Of a DNA stretch of 64,000 nt, positions 53,351-62,609 are shown piece after piece (positions within the stretch are counted from its first letter, which is position 1; the number at the start of each line of letters is the position of its first letter). This stretch comes from CAZOZZ01 sp965262425. Its GTDB lineage: Bacteria; Acidobacteriota; Terriglobia; 20CM-2-55-15. Both the position numbers and the translations under genes were made by a program. The notes below the pieces were generated by a model. It saw only the letters and a list, made by a program, of their open reading frames with translations. It did no database searches and had not been told where the DNA came from. The DNA lies in the NCBI GenBank assembly GCA_965262425.1, contig OZ253536.1, positions 1,736,001 to 1,800,000 of the forward strand, read 5' to 3'.

Positions 53351-54358
53351 GTGGACTTGAGGTCAATTGCAGAGAAACTCGGATGCACCCTCCGTGGAAA
53401 CGGCGACACCGACATCACGGGAGTGTCGGGCATCGAAGAAGCCGCCCCGGACCAACTGACGTTCGTTTCGAACCGAAAATATGCAGCCAGCGCCCGAACG
53501 ACTCTGGCCGGAGCCATCCTGGTTGCCGACGACTTCCCTGAAATCGACACACCTACTCTCCGCACCGAAAACCCCTATCTCGCCTTCGCGCGCTCGATCG
53601 AGTTGTTCTATCGATCTCCCGAGCCCCGAAAAGAAATCGATGAAACCGCCCGGATCGCCGCGACCGCCCGCATTGGCGAAGGAGCGTCCATCGGGGCTTA
53701 TGTCGTCATCGAAGACGATGTTTCAATCGGCGACAACGCGACGATCCAGGCCTTTACCCACATTGGAAGGGGGGCCCGGATCGGCGACGACTTCCGGACG
53801 CACGCACACGTTTCCGTACGGGAGTACTGCATCCTTGGAAACAACGTCATCCTCCAGGACGGCGCGCGGATTGGATGCGACGGTTACGGTTATGCCAAAC
53901 AGGATGACGGCAGCTACTACAAGATAGTTCAGTCGGGGATCGTGGTCCTCGAAGATGATGTAGAAGTTGGCGCCAACGCCACGATCGACCGCGCCACGGT
54001 CGGAGAGACCCGTATCAAGCGTGGCGCCAAGATCGACAACCTGGTCCAGGTCGGCCACTCCTCGACCGTGGGCGAAAACACCCTGCTCTGCGCCCAGGTT
54101 GGACTGGGTGGCAGCTCGAAAGTCGGCCGCGACTGCGTCCTGACAGGCCAGGTCGGCGTGGCCGGCCACCTCGAGATCGGTGACGGCGTCGTCGCCACGG
54201 CCCAAACAGGCATCCCAAATTCCGTCGAAGCCGGCAAGATGATCTCCGGCTACCCCGCCATCGACAACCGCCTGTGGCTCAAGTGCTCCGCGGTCTTCAA
54301 ACGCCTCCCCGAATTGCTGCGGCGAGTCAACGCCTTGGAAGAATCGAAACCGGAATGA
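53351..54358 (+). CDS. lpxD: UDP-3-O-acylglucosamine N-acyltransferase
   Basis: About 335 residues from a GTG at 53351, chosen because AAAGGAG precedes it and VDLRSIAEKLG matches the usual N-terminus; longer readings to 53273 overlap murJ. The N-terminal uridine-binding domain (residues 1-100) is followed by hexapeptide repeats, with the GIGHSSTVGENTLL-type active-site His in NLVQVGHSSTVGENTLL. It adds the second acyl chain to lipid A precursor, implying LPS. Other lpx genes are not in the window. Confidence 0.93.
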   Translation: MDLRSIAEKLGCTLRGNGDTDITGVSGIEEAAPDQLTFVSNRKYAASARTTLAGAILVADDFPEIDTPTLRTENPYLAFARSIELFYRSPEPRKEIDETARIAATARIGEGASIGAYVVIEDDVSIGDNATIQAFTHIGRGARIGDDFRTHAHVSVREYCILGNNVILQDGARIGCDGYGYAKQDDGSYYKIVQSGIVVLEDDVEVGANATIDRATVGETRIKRGAKIDNLVQVGHSSTVGENTLLCAQVGLGGSSKVGRDCVLTGQVGVAGHLEIGDGVVATAQTGIPNSVEAGKMISGYPAIDNRLWLKCSAVFKRLPELLRRVNALEESKPE

Positions 54359-54382
54359 GGGGACTCCACGCAAAAGCGCCCC

Positions 54383-57052
54383 TTACACGGTGCGGGAACG
54401 CTCGGCTTCATCTGCGATGACGGCCTGCGCAGCTGCCAGGCGGGCGATGGGGACACGGTAGGGGGAGCAACTGACGTAGTCGAGGCCGACTTTGTGAAAG
54501 AACTCGACCGACGAGGGGTCGCCGCCGTGTTCGCCACAGATGCCCAGTTTGATGTCGGAACGGACCCGTCTTCCTTTTTCGCAGGCGATACGAACGAGTT
54601 CTCCAACGCCGGATTGGTCCAACTCCTGAAATGGATCGGCCGGCAGGATGCCCCGACGGACATACGTGTCGATGAACTTGCCAGCGTCATCGCGCGAGAA
54701 TCCGAAGGTCGTCTGCGTCAGATCGTTCGTTCCGAATGAGAAGAATTCCGCCGACTCCGCGATACGGTCTGCAACCACTGCGGCTCGAGGCAGTTCGATC
54801 ATCGTTCCGACCATGTACTTCACTTCCATATCCTGTTCGGCGAACACTTCGCCTGCCACGCGGTCGATGATGGTCTTCTGTTCTTCCAATTCGCGCTCGA
54901 GGCCGACCAGTGGGACCATTATTTCGGGCTCGACGACGACGCCGTCCCGTTGAACCGTGCAAGCCGCTTCGATGATCGCGCGGACCTGCATCTCCGATAT
55001 CTCAGGATGGGTTATTCCGAGACGACAGCCGCGGTGCCCCAGCATCGGATTGAACTCGAACAGATCCTCTACCCTGGACAGCAGGGCTTCCCTTTCCTCG
55101 ATCTCCTCCACCGGGGCGTGTCGCTCACGAAGCAACGCCACTTCGACCATCAACTCTTCCCTTTTCGGCAGGAACTCATGGAGAGGAGGGTCCAGCAGCC
55201 GGATCGTGACCGGAAGACCATCCATGACACGAAACAGGCTTTCGAAGTCCGAACGCTGAAAAGGGAGCAGTCTCCGGACGGCGGCCAGTCGCTCGGTCGC
55301 GGTCAACGCCAGGATCATCTCCTGGACGATGGCGAGGCGGTCCTCGGCGAAGAACATGTGTTCGGTTCGGCACAGGCCGATTCCCTCGGCGCCGAACTTT
55401 CGCGCCACCGACGCATCGCGCGGGCCATCTGCGTTCGTCCGCACCTTGAGGCGGCGGATGCGATCAGCGATAGCCATGAACTCTGCGAAGTCACCGGTGG
55501 TCGGGTCAGGTTCCACGGTCTCGACTCGGCCTTCGATGACGCTCCCGCTTGAGCCGTCGAGCGTAATAAAATCGTCCCTACCGAAATCCTGGCCATCGAT
55601 ACGCAGCACACCTCGATTCTCATCGATACCCAACGTCTCGACACCGACGACGCAGCACTTGCCCATGCCCCGGGCAACAACGGCGGCATGGCTTGTCATA
55701 CCGCCCCTGGCTGTCAAGATGCCGGCAGCCACCTCCATGCCGTGAATGTCGTCGGGTACGGTTTCCTTTCGAACCAGGATCACTTTTTCCGTCTTTCCGC
55801 GCACCGCCGCCTCATCTGCCGAGAAGACGATTCTTCCCGTCGCGGCACCTGGCGAGGCCGGCAGTCCCCTGGCCAACACCCGACATTCCACACTGGTGTC
55901 GAGTTGAGGGTGGAGCAGTTGATCCAATTGGGACGGGGCAACCCGCATGATGGCTTCCCTCTCGTCGATCAGACCTTCCCGCATCATCTCCGCGGCAATT
56001 CGAACAGCCGCAGGGCCGGTGCGCTTCCCGTTACGCGTCTGAAGCATGTACAGCTTCCCCGTCTGGATCGTGAATTCAAAATCCTGGATGTCCCGATAGT
56101 GGCGTTCCAGACGGCTGGTGATGTCGCGCAACTGGTCATAGACTTCGGGCATTACTTTGGAGAGTTCCTCAATAGGAACCGGCGTTCGTATCCCCGCCAC
56201 TACATCCTCACCCTGCGCGTTCATCAGGAACTCGCCGTAGAACTCACGGGCGCCTGTAGACGGATTGCGCGTAAAGCCCACTCCCGTCCCCGAACTCTCG
56301 CCCATGTTGCCGAAGACCATGGCCTGGATATTTACCGCCGTACCGGCATCCCCCGGGATTCCGTTCATTCGACGGTAATGGAGGGCGCGGGGGTTGTTCC
56401 ACGAGCCAAAGACAGCGGTGATCGCAAGACGGAGCTGTTCGGACGGGTCGTCGGGAAAGGGTTTCCCTGTTTCCTCCGTGGCGGCCCCTTTGAACTCGCC
56501 GGCAACCTGTTCGAGAACATCCGCTCCCACGTCCGTGTCCAGGTCGGCCCCGGCCGCTTCTTTGGCCGCGTCGAAGATGTCATCGAATGTCTCCTTCGGA
56601 ACACGCAGGACAACATTGCCGAACATCTGGATGAAGCGTCGATAGCTGTCCCAGGCGAAACGTGGGTTGTTTGTCTTTTTCGCCAGCGCCCGGACCGTCG
56701 TCGGATTCAACCCGAGGTTGAGGATGGTGTCCATCATTCCAGGCATTGAAAATTTCGCCCCCGAACGGACCGATACCAGCAACGGATTTTCTTCGTCGCC
56801 GAGTTTCTGCCCGCTCAATTCCTCGAGGCGTTGGAGACAGGAATCGATCTGCCCGTACGCTTCCGGACTGATGTTGTTATCGGAAGCATAGTAAAGCCGG
56901 CAAACTTCAGTGCTGATGGTGAAACCCGGAGGCACAGGCAAACCGGCGTGGGTCATCTCAGCCAGTCCCGCGCCCTTTCCGCCGAGGTTGTCCTTCATTT
57001 CCCCATTACCTTCGGCCTCACCATCTCCAAAAAAGTAGACGTACTTGCTCAT
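54383..57052 (-). CDS. ppdK: Pyruvate, phosphate dikinase
   Basis: An 889-residue enzyme interconverting pyruvate + ATP + phosphate with PEP + AMP + pyrophosphate. N-terminal ATP-grasp domain (NLGGKGAGLAEMTHAGLPVPPGF, later TRNPSTGAREFYGEFL), central swivelling domain with the phospho-His in GGMTSHAAVVARGMGK, and C-terminal TIM barrel with GICGEHGGDPSSVEF. The length is in the normal range (870-890). Its presence suggests gluconeogenic or PPi-dependent carbon use. It is convergent with lpxD (24 bases) and follows recO by 21 bases on the same strand. Confidence 0.96.
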   Translation of the reverse strand: MSKYVYFFGDGEAEGNGEMKDNLGGKGAGLAEMTHAGLPVPPGFTISTEVCRLYYASDNNISPEAYGQIDSCLQRLEELSGQKLGDEENPLLVSVRSGAKFSMPGMMDTILNLGLNPTTVRALAKKTNNPRFAWDSYRRFIQMFGNVVLRVPKETFDDIFDAAKEAAGADLDTDVGADVLEQVAGEFKGAATEETGKPFPDDPSEQLRLAITAVFGSWNNPRALHYRRMNGIPGDAGTAVNIQAMVFGNMGESSGTGVGFTRNPSTGAREFYGEFLMNAQGEDVVAGIRTPVPIEELSKVMPEVYDQLRDITSRLERHYRDIQDFEFTIQTGKLYMLQTRNGKRTGPAAVRIAAEMMREGLIDEREAIMRVAPSQLDQLLHPQLDTSVECRVLARGLPASPGAATGRIVFSADEAAVRGKTEKVILVRKETVPDDIHGMEVAAGILTARGGMTSHAAVVARGMGKCCVVGVETLGIDENRGVLRIDGQDFGRDDFITLDGSSGSVIEGRVETVEPDPTTGDFAEFMAIADRIRRLKVRTNADGPRDASVARKFGAEGIGLCRTEHMFFAEDRLAIVQEMILALTATERLAAVRRLLPFQRSDFESLFRVMDGLPVTIRLLDPPLHEFLPKREELMVEVALLRERHAPVEEIEEREALLSRVEDLFEFNPMLGHRGCRLGITHPEISEMQVRAIIEAACTVQRDGVVVEPEIMVPLVGLERELEEQKTIIDRVAGEVFAEQDMEVKYMVGTMIELPRAAVVADRIAESAEFFSFGTNDLTQTTFGFSRDDAGKFIDTYVRRGILPADPFQELDQSGVGELVRIACEKGRRVRSDIKLGICGEHGGDPSSVEFFHKVGLDYVSCSPYRVPIARLAAAQAVIADEAERSRTV

Positions 57053-57073
57053 TCCGAAACCCTCCGTCCCGAT

Positions 57074-57781
57074 TCATCTCTCAAAGTAACGTTCAATCCA
57101 GACCTTGTTCAATTGTCGCAAGTGCTCGAGCCCCGCACCGTCCGGTCCGGCGACCTCACGGTCGAGAGGTGTCGTCAATATCCAGTGCAGCGCGGCAATT
57201 GTCGTGGGGGGCACCTCGGTTCCCTGATTTGCCCCACAGGGCCCGCAGGCTACGGAAGTCAACCCCGACAGCAGAACCCGATGTTCACCCGCACGTAATT
57301 GTTCCCCACAGGTCACGCAGGTGAACATATTCGGAAAGACACCGGCCAGGCGCAGCATCCAGACTTCGAAATACGACCGCACCAATTCCAGTTCGCAGCC
57401 GGAGATCAAAGCTCGTCGCGCCAGCTCAAACAGCCGGAAGACGGCGTCCTGGACGTCGTGGTCCGGTAAAAACCGGTCGACCAGCTCGGCCACGTGACCG
57501 GCCATGACAGCCCGATCATAGTCCTCGAACAGCTTCATCGGAGAGTCGATCAGCTCCGAGGAACGGATACGAACCAATTCACGGTTTTCCTTCTGGAAAA
57601 AGGCCACCTTCGATCGGGCCAACGGTTCCAGGGAGGCTCCGAAGCGGCTTTTGAGGCGACGAACGCCGTTGGCGACCCCGCGCATCTTGCCGTAATCCCG
57701 GCTGAAGAAGACGACGATACGATCAGCCTCTGCGAGCGGATAGGTCTTTAGTATGATGGAATCGCTCTCATGAAGAGGCAT
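57074..57781 (-). CDS. recO: DNA repair protein RecO
   Basis: About 235 residues from the ATG at 57781 (MPLHESDSIILKTYPLAEADRI), typical of RecO; a reading to 57808 is possible. The N-terminal OB-fold covers residues 1-80 and a C-terminal zinc finger has two CxxC pairs (FTCVTCGEQL and VACGPCGANQ). RecO loads RecA on gapped DNA with RecR. It lies just upstream of ppdK in the same direction. Confidence 0.92.
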   Translation of the reverse strand: MPLHESDSIILKTYPLAEADRIVVFFSRDYGKMRGVANGVRRLKSRFGASLEPLARSKVAFFQKENRELVRIRSSELIDSPMKLFEDYDRAVMAGHVAELVDRFLPDHDVQDAVFRLFELARRALISGCELELVRSYFEVWMLRLAGVFPNMFTCVTCGEQLRAGEHRVLLSGLTSVACGPCGANQGTEVPPTTIAALHWILTTPLDREVAGPDGAGLEHLRQLNKVWIERYFER

Positions 57782-57854
57782 AACGCAGCCTGATGATGGC
57801 ACAAACAATCGTCAGAATGGGGCCACCGACATCCATCAAACTCCTGATTTAAAC

Positions 57855-58808
57855 ATGCCGAGCCGATCCAATTCCACTCTGATTCCTCTCCCGGAGGTCG
57901 ATGTCGTCGGCGTCGGGCTGAACGCGATGGACTACATCTCGGTGATGGGCGAGTTCCCGCGCCCGAATTCGAAACTGGAGCTCCGGCAGGTACGGCTCGA
58001 GCCCGGCGGACAGGTCGCTACCGCTCTGACCACCTGTCGCCGGCTGGGTCTCTCGGCCCGTTACATCGGGTCGGTCGGATCCGATGATCTGGGCCGCATT
58101 CAAATTGAGAGCTTACGTTCCGAGGGACTGGACGTGGACTTCCTCAGGGTGGTCGAAAGGGCAACCAGCCAGATCGCTTTCATCCTGGTTGAAGAAGGCG
58201 TCGGAGAGCGGACGATCCTCTGGCACCGCGACGCCCGACTCCGTTTCCCGGCGGCCGACCTCTCGCGCGAATCCATCTCGACGGCCCGACTGCTTCATCT
58301 CGACGGTCGGGACAGCGAGGCCGCGCTCGTCGCCGCTCGGTGGGCGAACGAGACAGGCATACCCGTCGTCATCGATATCGACCAGATCTACGATCCGTCC
58401 ACGGAGGAACTCCTCCGAAGGGTGGATTACCTGATCGCCGCGGAAGACTTTGGCGCACGGGTTACCGGACAGACGGATCCGGAAGGTGTGGTCCGGGCCC
58501 TGGGGGAACGATATGGGGCCAGGGTGACGGGCGTGACCCTGGGTGAGCGAGGTGCCGTCTTTCTCGAAGACGGCCGGCTCGTCGAGTCCGCGGCTTTCGA
58601 CGTACCCGTCGTGGACACGACCGGGGCCGGGGACGTGTTTCATGGTGCGTTTATCTTTGCGGTCCTGGAGGGCTGGGCGTTGGAGGAGGCGGTGCGGTTC
58701 GCGCACGGGGTTGCGGCCATGAAGTGCATGAAGTTCGGGGCGCGGGCCGGGATTCCGGGATTGGACGAGGTTCGAGGCTTTCTGGATGGGGCGAAGGAGA
58801 GAAGGTAG
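57855..58808 (+). CDS. PfkB family carbohydrate kinase
   Basis: A 317-residue ribokinase-like protein. VVGVGLNAMDYISVMGEFP and LEPGGQVATALTTCRRLGL form the N-terminal PfkB signature; VDTTGAGDVFHGAFIFA is the C-terminal signature with the catalytic Asp in GAGD. Substrate is a sugar, nucleoside or similar; ADP-heptose and fructose kinases belong to the same family. Single gene, divergent from recO. Confidence 0.88.
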   Translation: MPSRSNSTLIPLPEVDVVGVGLNAMDYISVMGEFPRPNSKLELRQVRLEPGGQVATALTTCRRLGLSARYIGSVGSDDLGRIQIESLRSEGLDVDFLRVVERATSQIAFILVEEGVGERTILWHRDARLRFPAADLSRESISTARLLHLDGRDSEAALVAARWANETGIPVVIDIDQIYDPSTEELLRRVDYLIAAEDFGARVTGQTDPEGVVRALGERYGARVTGVTLGERGAVFLEDGRLVESAAFDVPVVDTTGAGDVFHGAFIFAVLEGWALEEAVRFAHGVAAMKCMKFGARAGIPGLDEVRGFLDGAKERR

Positions 58809-58833
58809 GGACCCGACGCTGGTGGGGAGCGGT

Positions 58834-58863
58834 TCGGGGTGGCCGTCCCGGGCCACCCGCGGG
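58834..58863. repeat. Family E hairpin fragment
   Basis: GGGTGGCCGTCCCGGGCCAC and following CCGCGGG match the hairpin end of family E (33633). It stands just after the PfkB gene and may serve as its terminator. The rest of the gap to 58911 holds nothing I recognise. Confidence 0.6.
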
Positions 58864-58911
58864 AATGCGTCACTGTTCCGTCCATCCCGTGCTCACCCCG
58901 TGCCAAAAAGC

Positions 58912-60114
58912 TCAGCCCTTAAAAGGGGTTTTTCTGAACATTCGGGCGTCGCGTTTGAGGTCGTCGGAGCAGTCGAGCAGGAGGATGGCGTTGTATTGGG
59001 CAATGGCATCGCCACGTTCCTGTCGGGAATCGTAAATCTTGCCCATCCAAAGAAACGAGCGGGCTTTCAGGTCGTCGCTCGATGATTCACTTCCGACCAC
59101 CTCGAGAAAAGCCGCCAGAGCCTGGTCGTTCTGGGAGCTGTGGACGCTGGCTTCACCGATCTTGAACTGTACGGATTCGGCTTCGAGACGGTCGTAATCA
59201 TCTTCACCGGTGACGACCTTGCGCACGACGGTTCGATAGACCTCAATGGACCGACTCCATTCCTCCATGCGTTCGTAAACGGAGGCCTTCGCCAACTCGA
59301 GCAAGAAATTACGCGGGTAGGTCGAGTGTAAATCTTCCAGGTAGGCCAAGGCTTTCTCATACTCTTTTTCCCGGTTGTAGACGACCACGAGCACCATCTT
59401 GGCGTTTGCGCTCGCACGGTCGCCCAGTTGGGCGGCGTACTCCAACTGCTCGATGCCTTCCTCTTTGTTGCCCCCGCGAACCCCGATGAAGCCCAGAAGG
59501 AACCGAACAAACCCCGGGATCACGCCCAGCGCATAGTCGTAGGTACCAATCGTCAGGCGTGCATCGGCGTAAGAGGGATCGAGCTCAAGCACCCTCATGT
59601 GCAGGTTTCGTGCCTCTTTGGCTTCGCGGTTTGCTTTCAGATAGGCCCGCTTGATCGTGGCCTCGAAGCTGGCAAGCGTTCCGTGCGCGGTCCCGAGGGC
59701 GTACAGGGCGTCCACGTCGTTCGGTTCCCTCTCCACGGCCGCTTCTCCCGCGGCAATGGCCCGGCCGAGCACTTCCCGGAGCCTGGCTTCGCGCCCGGAG
59801 TCGACAACTTCGCCCGAATCCCTGCCGCCAATCCGGGCGCCTGAAAAGGAATCGAGGTTCATCTTTTCCTGTTCGTAGACGATTTTCAGCCAGATCGACG
59901 AGGCCAGAAGATTCCAGTAAGTCGGGTTGTCCGGATCGTCCACCGTCAGTTGCTCGAATTTTTCCTCCGCAACGTCAAAATCGAGGTTGTACAATGCTTC
60001 GCGGGCCTCTGGATCGATCGTTTGGCCCAGCACCGGTCCCGCATCAACCAATCCAAACGATACAACCAGAAGCACTAACAGCCGAGGCGCAATGATCCCG
60101 TTTCGAGACAACAT
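58912..60114 (-). CDS. Secreted TPR-repeat protein
   Basis: About 400 residues from the ATG at 60114 (MLSRNGIIAPRLLVLLVVSF), which gives a signal peptide ending near VLGQ. The mature part consists of helical repeats of TPR type: EALYNLDFDVAEEKFEQLTVDDPDN, AALYALGTAHG-like segments, ELDPSYADARLTIGTYDYAL, and KEYEKALAYLEDLHSTYPRN. Likely a periplasmic scaffold; no enzyme domain is seen. Its start overlaps the divergent rhomboid start by 23 bases; an upstream reading to 60162 would overlap more. Confidence 0.75.
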   Translation of the reverse strand: MLSRNGIIAPRLLVLLVVSFGLVDAGPVLGQTIDPEAREALYNLDFDVAEEKFEQLTVDDPDNPTYWNLLASSIWLKIVYEQEKMNLDSFSGARIGGRDSGEVVDSGREARLREVLGRAIAAGEAAVEREPNDVDALYALGTAHGTLASFEATIKRAYLKANREAKEARNLHMRVLELDPSYADARLTIGTYDYALGVIPGFVRFLLGFIGVRGGNKEEGIEQLEYAAQLGDRASANAKMVLVVVYNREKEYEKALAYLEDLHSTYPRNFLLELAKASVYERMEEWSRSIEVYRTVVRKVVTGEDDYDRLEAESVQFKIGEASVHSSQNDQALAAFLEVVGSESSSDDLKARSFLWMGKIYDSRQERGDAIAQYNAILLLDCSDDLKRDARMFRKTPFKG

Positions 60115-60799
60115 CCAGTCCCGGACCTTTCCTTTCGTTACCATCGCCCTGATTGTCATCAATTCTCTGGTCTTCTTCTATGAACTATCGCTCGGACCGA
60201 ACCTTCAAGCATTTCTTTACGAATTCGGGGTCGTACCTACTAATGTATTCCAATGGCCGGGATCGGGCCAAACACTCTCTTCGATTACCGTGCCTTACTT
60301 CACTTCGATGTTCCTGCACGGCGGTTGGTTTCACTTGATCGGCAACATGTGGTACCTCTGGATCTTTGGTGACAACGTCGAAGACAGACTCGGGCACGGA
60401 CGATTCGTCCTGTTCTATCTCCTGGCCGGCCTCGGCGCAGGCCTCGTCCATACGGTACTCAACAACTATGTGACCATCCCCACCGTGGGCGCCAGCGGTG
60501 CAATCGCCGGCGTGCTGGGCGCCTACCTCATTCTCTATCCATTCGCCCGCGTGTTGACGTTGATTCCATTCTTCGTCTTCTGGCCGATCATCGAAATTCC
60601 AGCCATCATCGTCCTGGGAATCTGGTTCGTCATGCAGTTTCTGTCCGGAGCCGGTTCGCTCGCCCGCACCGATCCTTCCGCGGGAGGCGTTGCCTGGTGG
60701 GCCCACGTCGGAGGATTCGTCATCGGCATGCTCCTCCTGGCCGTCTTTCCCCGCCGCCCCGGGAGCGACACGCCACGCACCAGGCCCTCCTATTCATAG
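60092..60799 (+). CDS. Rhomboid family intramembrane serine protease
   Basis: About 235 residues from the ATG at 60092 (MIPFRDNIQSRTFPFVTIAL), the usual start of this bacterial subgroup. Six membrane helices. HLIGNMWYLWIFGDNVED lies before the active site; GASGAIAGVLGAYL holds the catalytic Ser, and the WWAHVGGFVIGM segment the catalytic His. It cleaves membrane proteins within the bilayer; natural substrates are unknown. Head-to-head with the TPR gene with overlapping 5' ends. Confidence 0.9.
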   Translation: MIPFRDNIQSRTFPFVTIALIVINSLVFFYELSLGPNLQAFLYEFGVVPTNVFQWPGSGQTLSSITVPYFTSMFLHGGWFHLIGNMWYLWIFGDNVEDRLGHGRFVLFYLLAGLGAGLVHTVLNNYVTIPTVGASGAIAGVLGAYLILYPFARVLTLIPFFVFWPIIEIPAIIVLGIWFVMQFLSGAGSLARTDPSAGGVAWWAHVGGFVIGMLLLAVFPRRPGSDTPRTRPSYS

Positions 60800-60822
60800 A
60801 CGGTTTGGTGAGCCGCGAAGTG

Positions 60823-61006
60823 AGCAGCCCGTGGTGGCAGTCTGTAGGGTCGCGTTACGAGCGCCATGGGGCTAGCTGTAAGGCGCCACGACAACGTCGA
60901 TGGTGCCCATCGAAGACGTCTATGCTTTGTATCCAACATCTCGCCGCAGCTGGCCCCATGCCGTCGTAACCCATAGGGCGCAGGGGTCTTCGGGCCACGG
61001 GCTCCT
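60823..61006. repeat. Family D MITE-like element, copy 4 (shortened)
   Basis: A 184-bp copy starting GCAGCCCGTGGTGGCAGTCT, lacking the right-hand third present in copy 1. The right end GGGCCACGGGCTCCTAG merges into the TAG stop of the permease gene (minus strand). Confidence 0.75.
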
Positions 61007-62333
61007 AGCCCACAGCTATGTATCGAACCAGAAACAAGGCCGTAAACAGCCAGATCATCCAATGGAGTTTGCGGGAGCGACCCGACGACACGCTCAGCGC
61101 AACGTAGGCGATGAAGCCAAAGGCGATGCCGTCGGTGATGCTGAAAGTGAAAGGGATTATTGTGATCGTGATGAACGCGGGAATGTACTCGTGAGGGTCG
61201 TCCCAGTCTATATGACCGACATTACGCATCATGAAAGCCCCGACAATGATCAGAGCCGGTGCCACCGTTGGATAGAGAGTCATGCCAGACTCGGACACAT
61301 GCCCTTCCCCGATCATACGGGCCAGAGGCGCAAAGAAGAGTGCCAGCAAGAAAAGTCCCGCCGTCACCATATTGGCCAACCCGGTCCTGGCGCCTTCGGC
61401 GACGCCGGTGGCGCTTTCGATGTAGCTGACGACCGTGGAGTTTCCAATCGCTCCGGCAGCCGTCGTACCGATCGCGTCGGCCATCAGCGCCTGCCTGGCG
61501 CGCGGCAGCTCTCCATCACGCATGAAGCCGCCCTGCTGGGCGACCCCGATCAACGATCCTATGCTGTCGAACAAGTCGAGGAAAAAGAAAGTAAAGATCA
61601 CCGGTACGACGCCGAGGCTGAGGGCACCGTACAGGTCCAGCTTGAGCAGAACCGGAGCCGGTGAGGGAGGAGCCGCGATAAGGCCATGAAAATTGACCAC
61701 TCCCAGAAAGCGGCCGAAAACGGTACTCGTCAGTATGCCGACCAGAATCGCGCCCTTCATCCCTCGCGCAAGCATGACGGTCGTGACAAGAATTCCAGCC
61801 GTAGACATCCAAACGGCAGGCTGAGCCAGATCTCCAAGCGTTATCAGGGTGGCCGGGTTCGAGGCGACGAAGCCACCCCACTCCAGACCGACCAGCGTAA
61901 TCAAAAGTCCGATTCCGACACCAATTCCATGCTTCAGTGAGTTCGGAATGGCCTGGATCAGGGCCTCCCTCAGCCCCCAGATCGAAAACAGCAGAAACAG
62001 GACACCGGAAATGAATACGGCACCGAGCGCGACCTGCCAGGAATGTCCCATCGCACCGACAACGGTGAAGGCAAAGAAGAAGTTGTGTCCCATCGCCGGG
62101 GCGACGGCGATCGGATAGTTCGCCAGCAGAGCCATCAGGACCGTTCCGAAAGCACTGATCAGACAGGTCGTCGCCAGGACCGCATCGAAGTCCATTCCGG
62201 TCGTGCTCATCACCGCCGGTTGGACGAAGATGATGTAGGACATCGTCATGAATGTCGTCAGGCCGCCCAGAACCTCGATCCGGAAGTTCGTACCGGCATC
62301 CGAAAGGCGGAATGTGCGCTCGACGATGTTCAT
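61005..62333 (-). CDS. AzgA-type purine (adenine/guanine/hypoxanthine) permease
   Basis: A 442-residue NCS2-family transporter of the AzgA/PbuG branch. The N-terminal RIEVLGGLTTFMTMSYIIFVQP is diagnostic for that branch; APAMGHNFFFAFTV and LFDSIGSLIGVAQQGG are further conserved parts, and NSTVVSYIESATGVAEGARTG near residue 310 is the substrate-site region. About 12-14 membrane helices. It imports purine bases with protons. Family B lies six bases upstream of its start, and family D provides the G of its TAG stop. Confidence 0.92.
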   Translation of the reverse strand: MNIVERTFRLSDAGTNFRIEVLGGLTTFMTMSYIIFVQPAVMSTTGMDFDAVLATTCLISAFGTVLMALLANYPIAVAPAMGHNFFFAFTVVGAMGHSWQVALGAVFISGVLFLLFSIWGLREALIQAIPNSLKHGIGVGIGLLITLVGLEWGGFVASNPATLITLGDLAQPAVWMSTAGILVTTVMLARGMKGAILVGILTSTVFGRFLGVVNFHGLIAAPPSPAPVLLKLDLYGALSLGVVPVIFTFFFLDLFDSIGSLIGVAQQGGFMRDGELPRARQALMADAIGTTAAGAIGNSTVVSYIESATGVAEGARTGLANMVTAGLFLLALFFAPLARMIGEGHVSESGMTLYPTVAPALIIVGAFMMRNVGHIDWDDPHEYIPAFITITIIPFTFSITDGIAFGFIAYVALSVSSGRSRKLHWMIWLFTALFLVRYIAVG

Positions 62334-62339
62334 TTACTA

Positions 62340-62609
62340 GTGGTCCCCGCCAAATATAGCGGTACTAGATTTCGGAGTGCAACGGTGCCGGATTTGGGGG
62401 AGCGACGATGAGCCAATGCTTCGACATTGTGAGAAGGAGCGACGCCAAAGACGGTGCCGTTCCGCCCGAACCCGCAGGGCCGATGGAGGTTGCCCCTCAC
62501 GAACGCTAAACCCTGTCGAAAGCTCAAACTTACCACACGGTGAATCTCACCCATCAGTCTGCTCGCAACCTCCTTCGGAGATAGTATCGCTATATCTGGC
62601 GGGGACCAC
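62340..62609. repeat. Family B MITE-like element, copy 2
   Basis: A 270-bp copy with TA at 62338-62339 and 62610-62611 and ends GTGGTCCCCGCCA. It separates the start of the purine permease gene from the stop of the TonB receptor gene, and its last base supplies the G of that stop. Confidence 0.9.
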
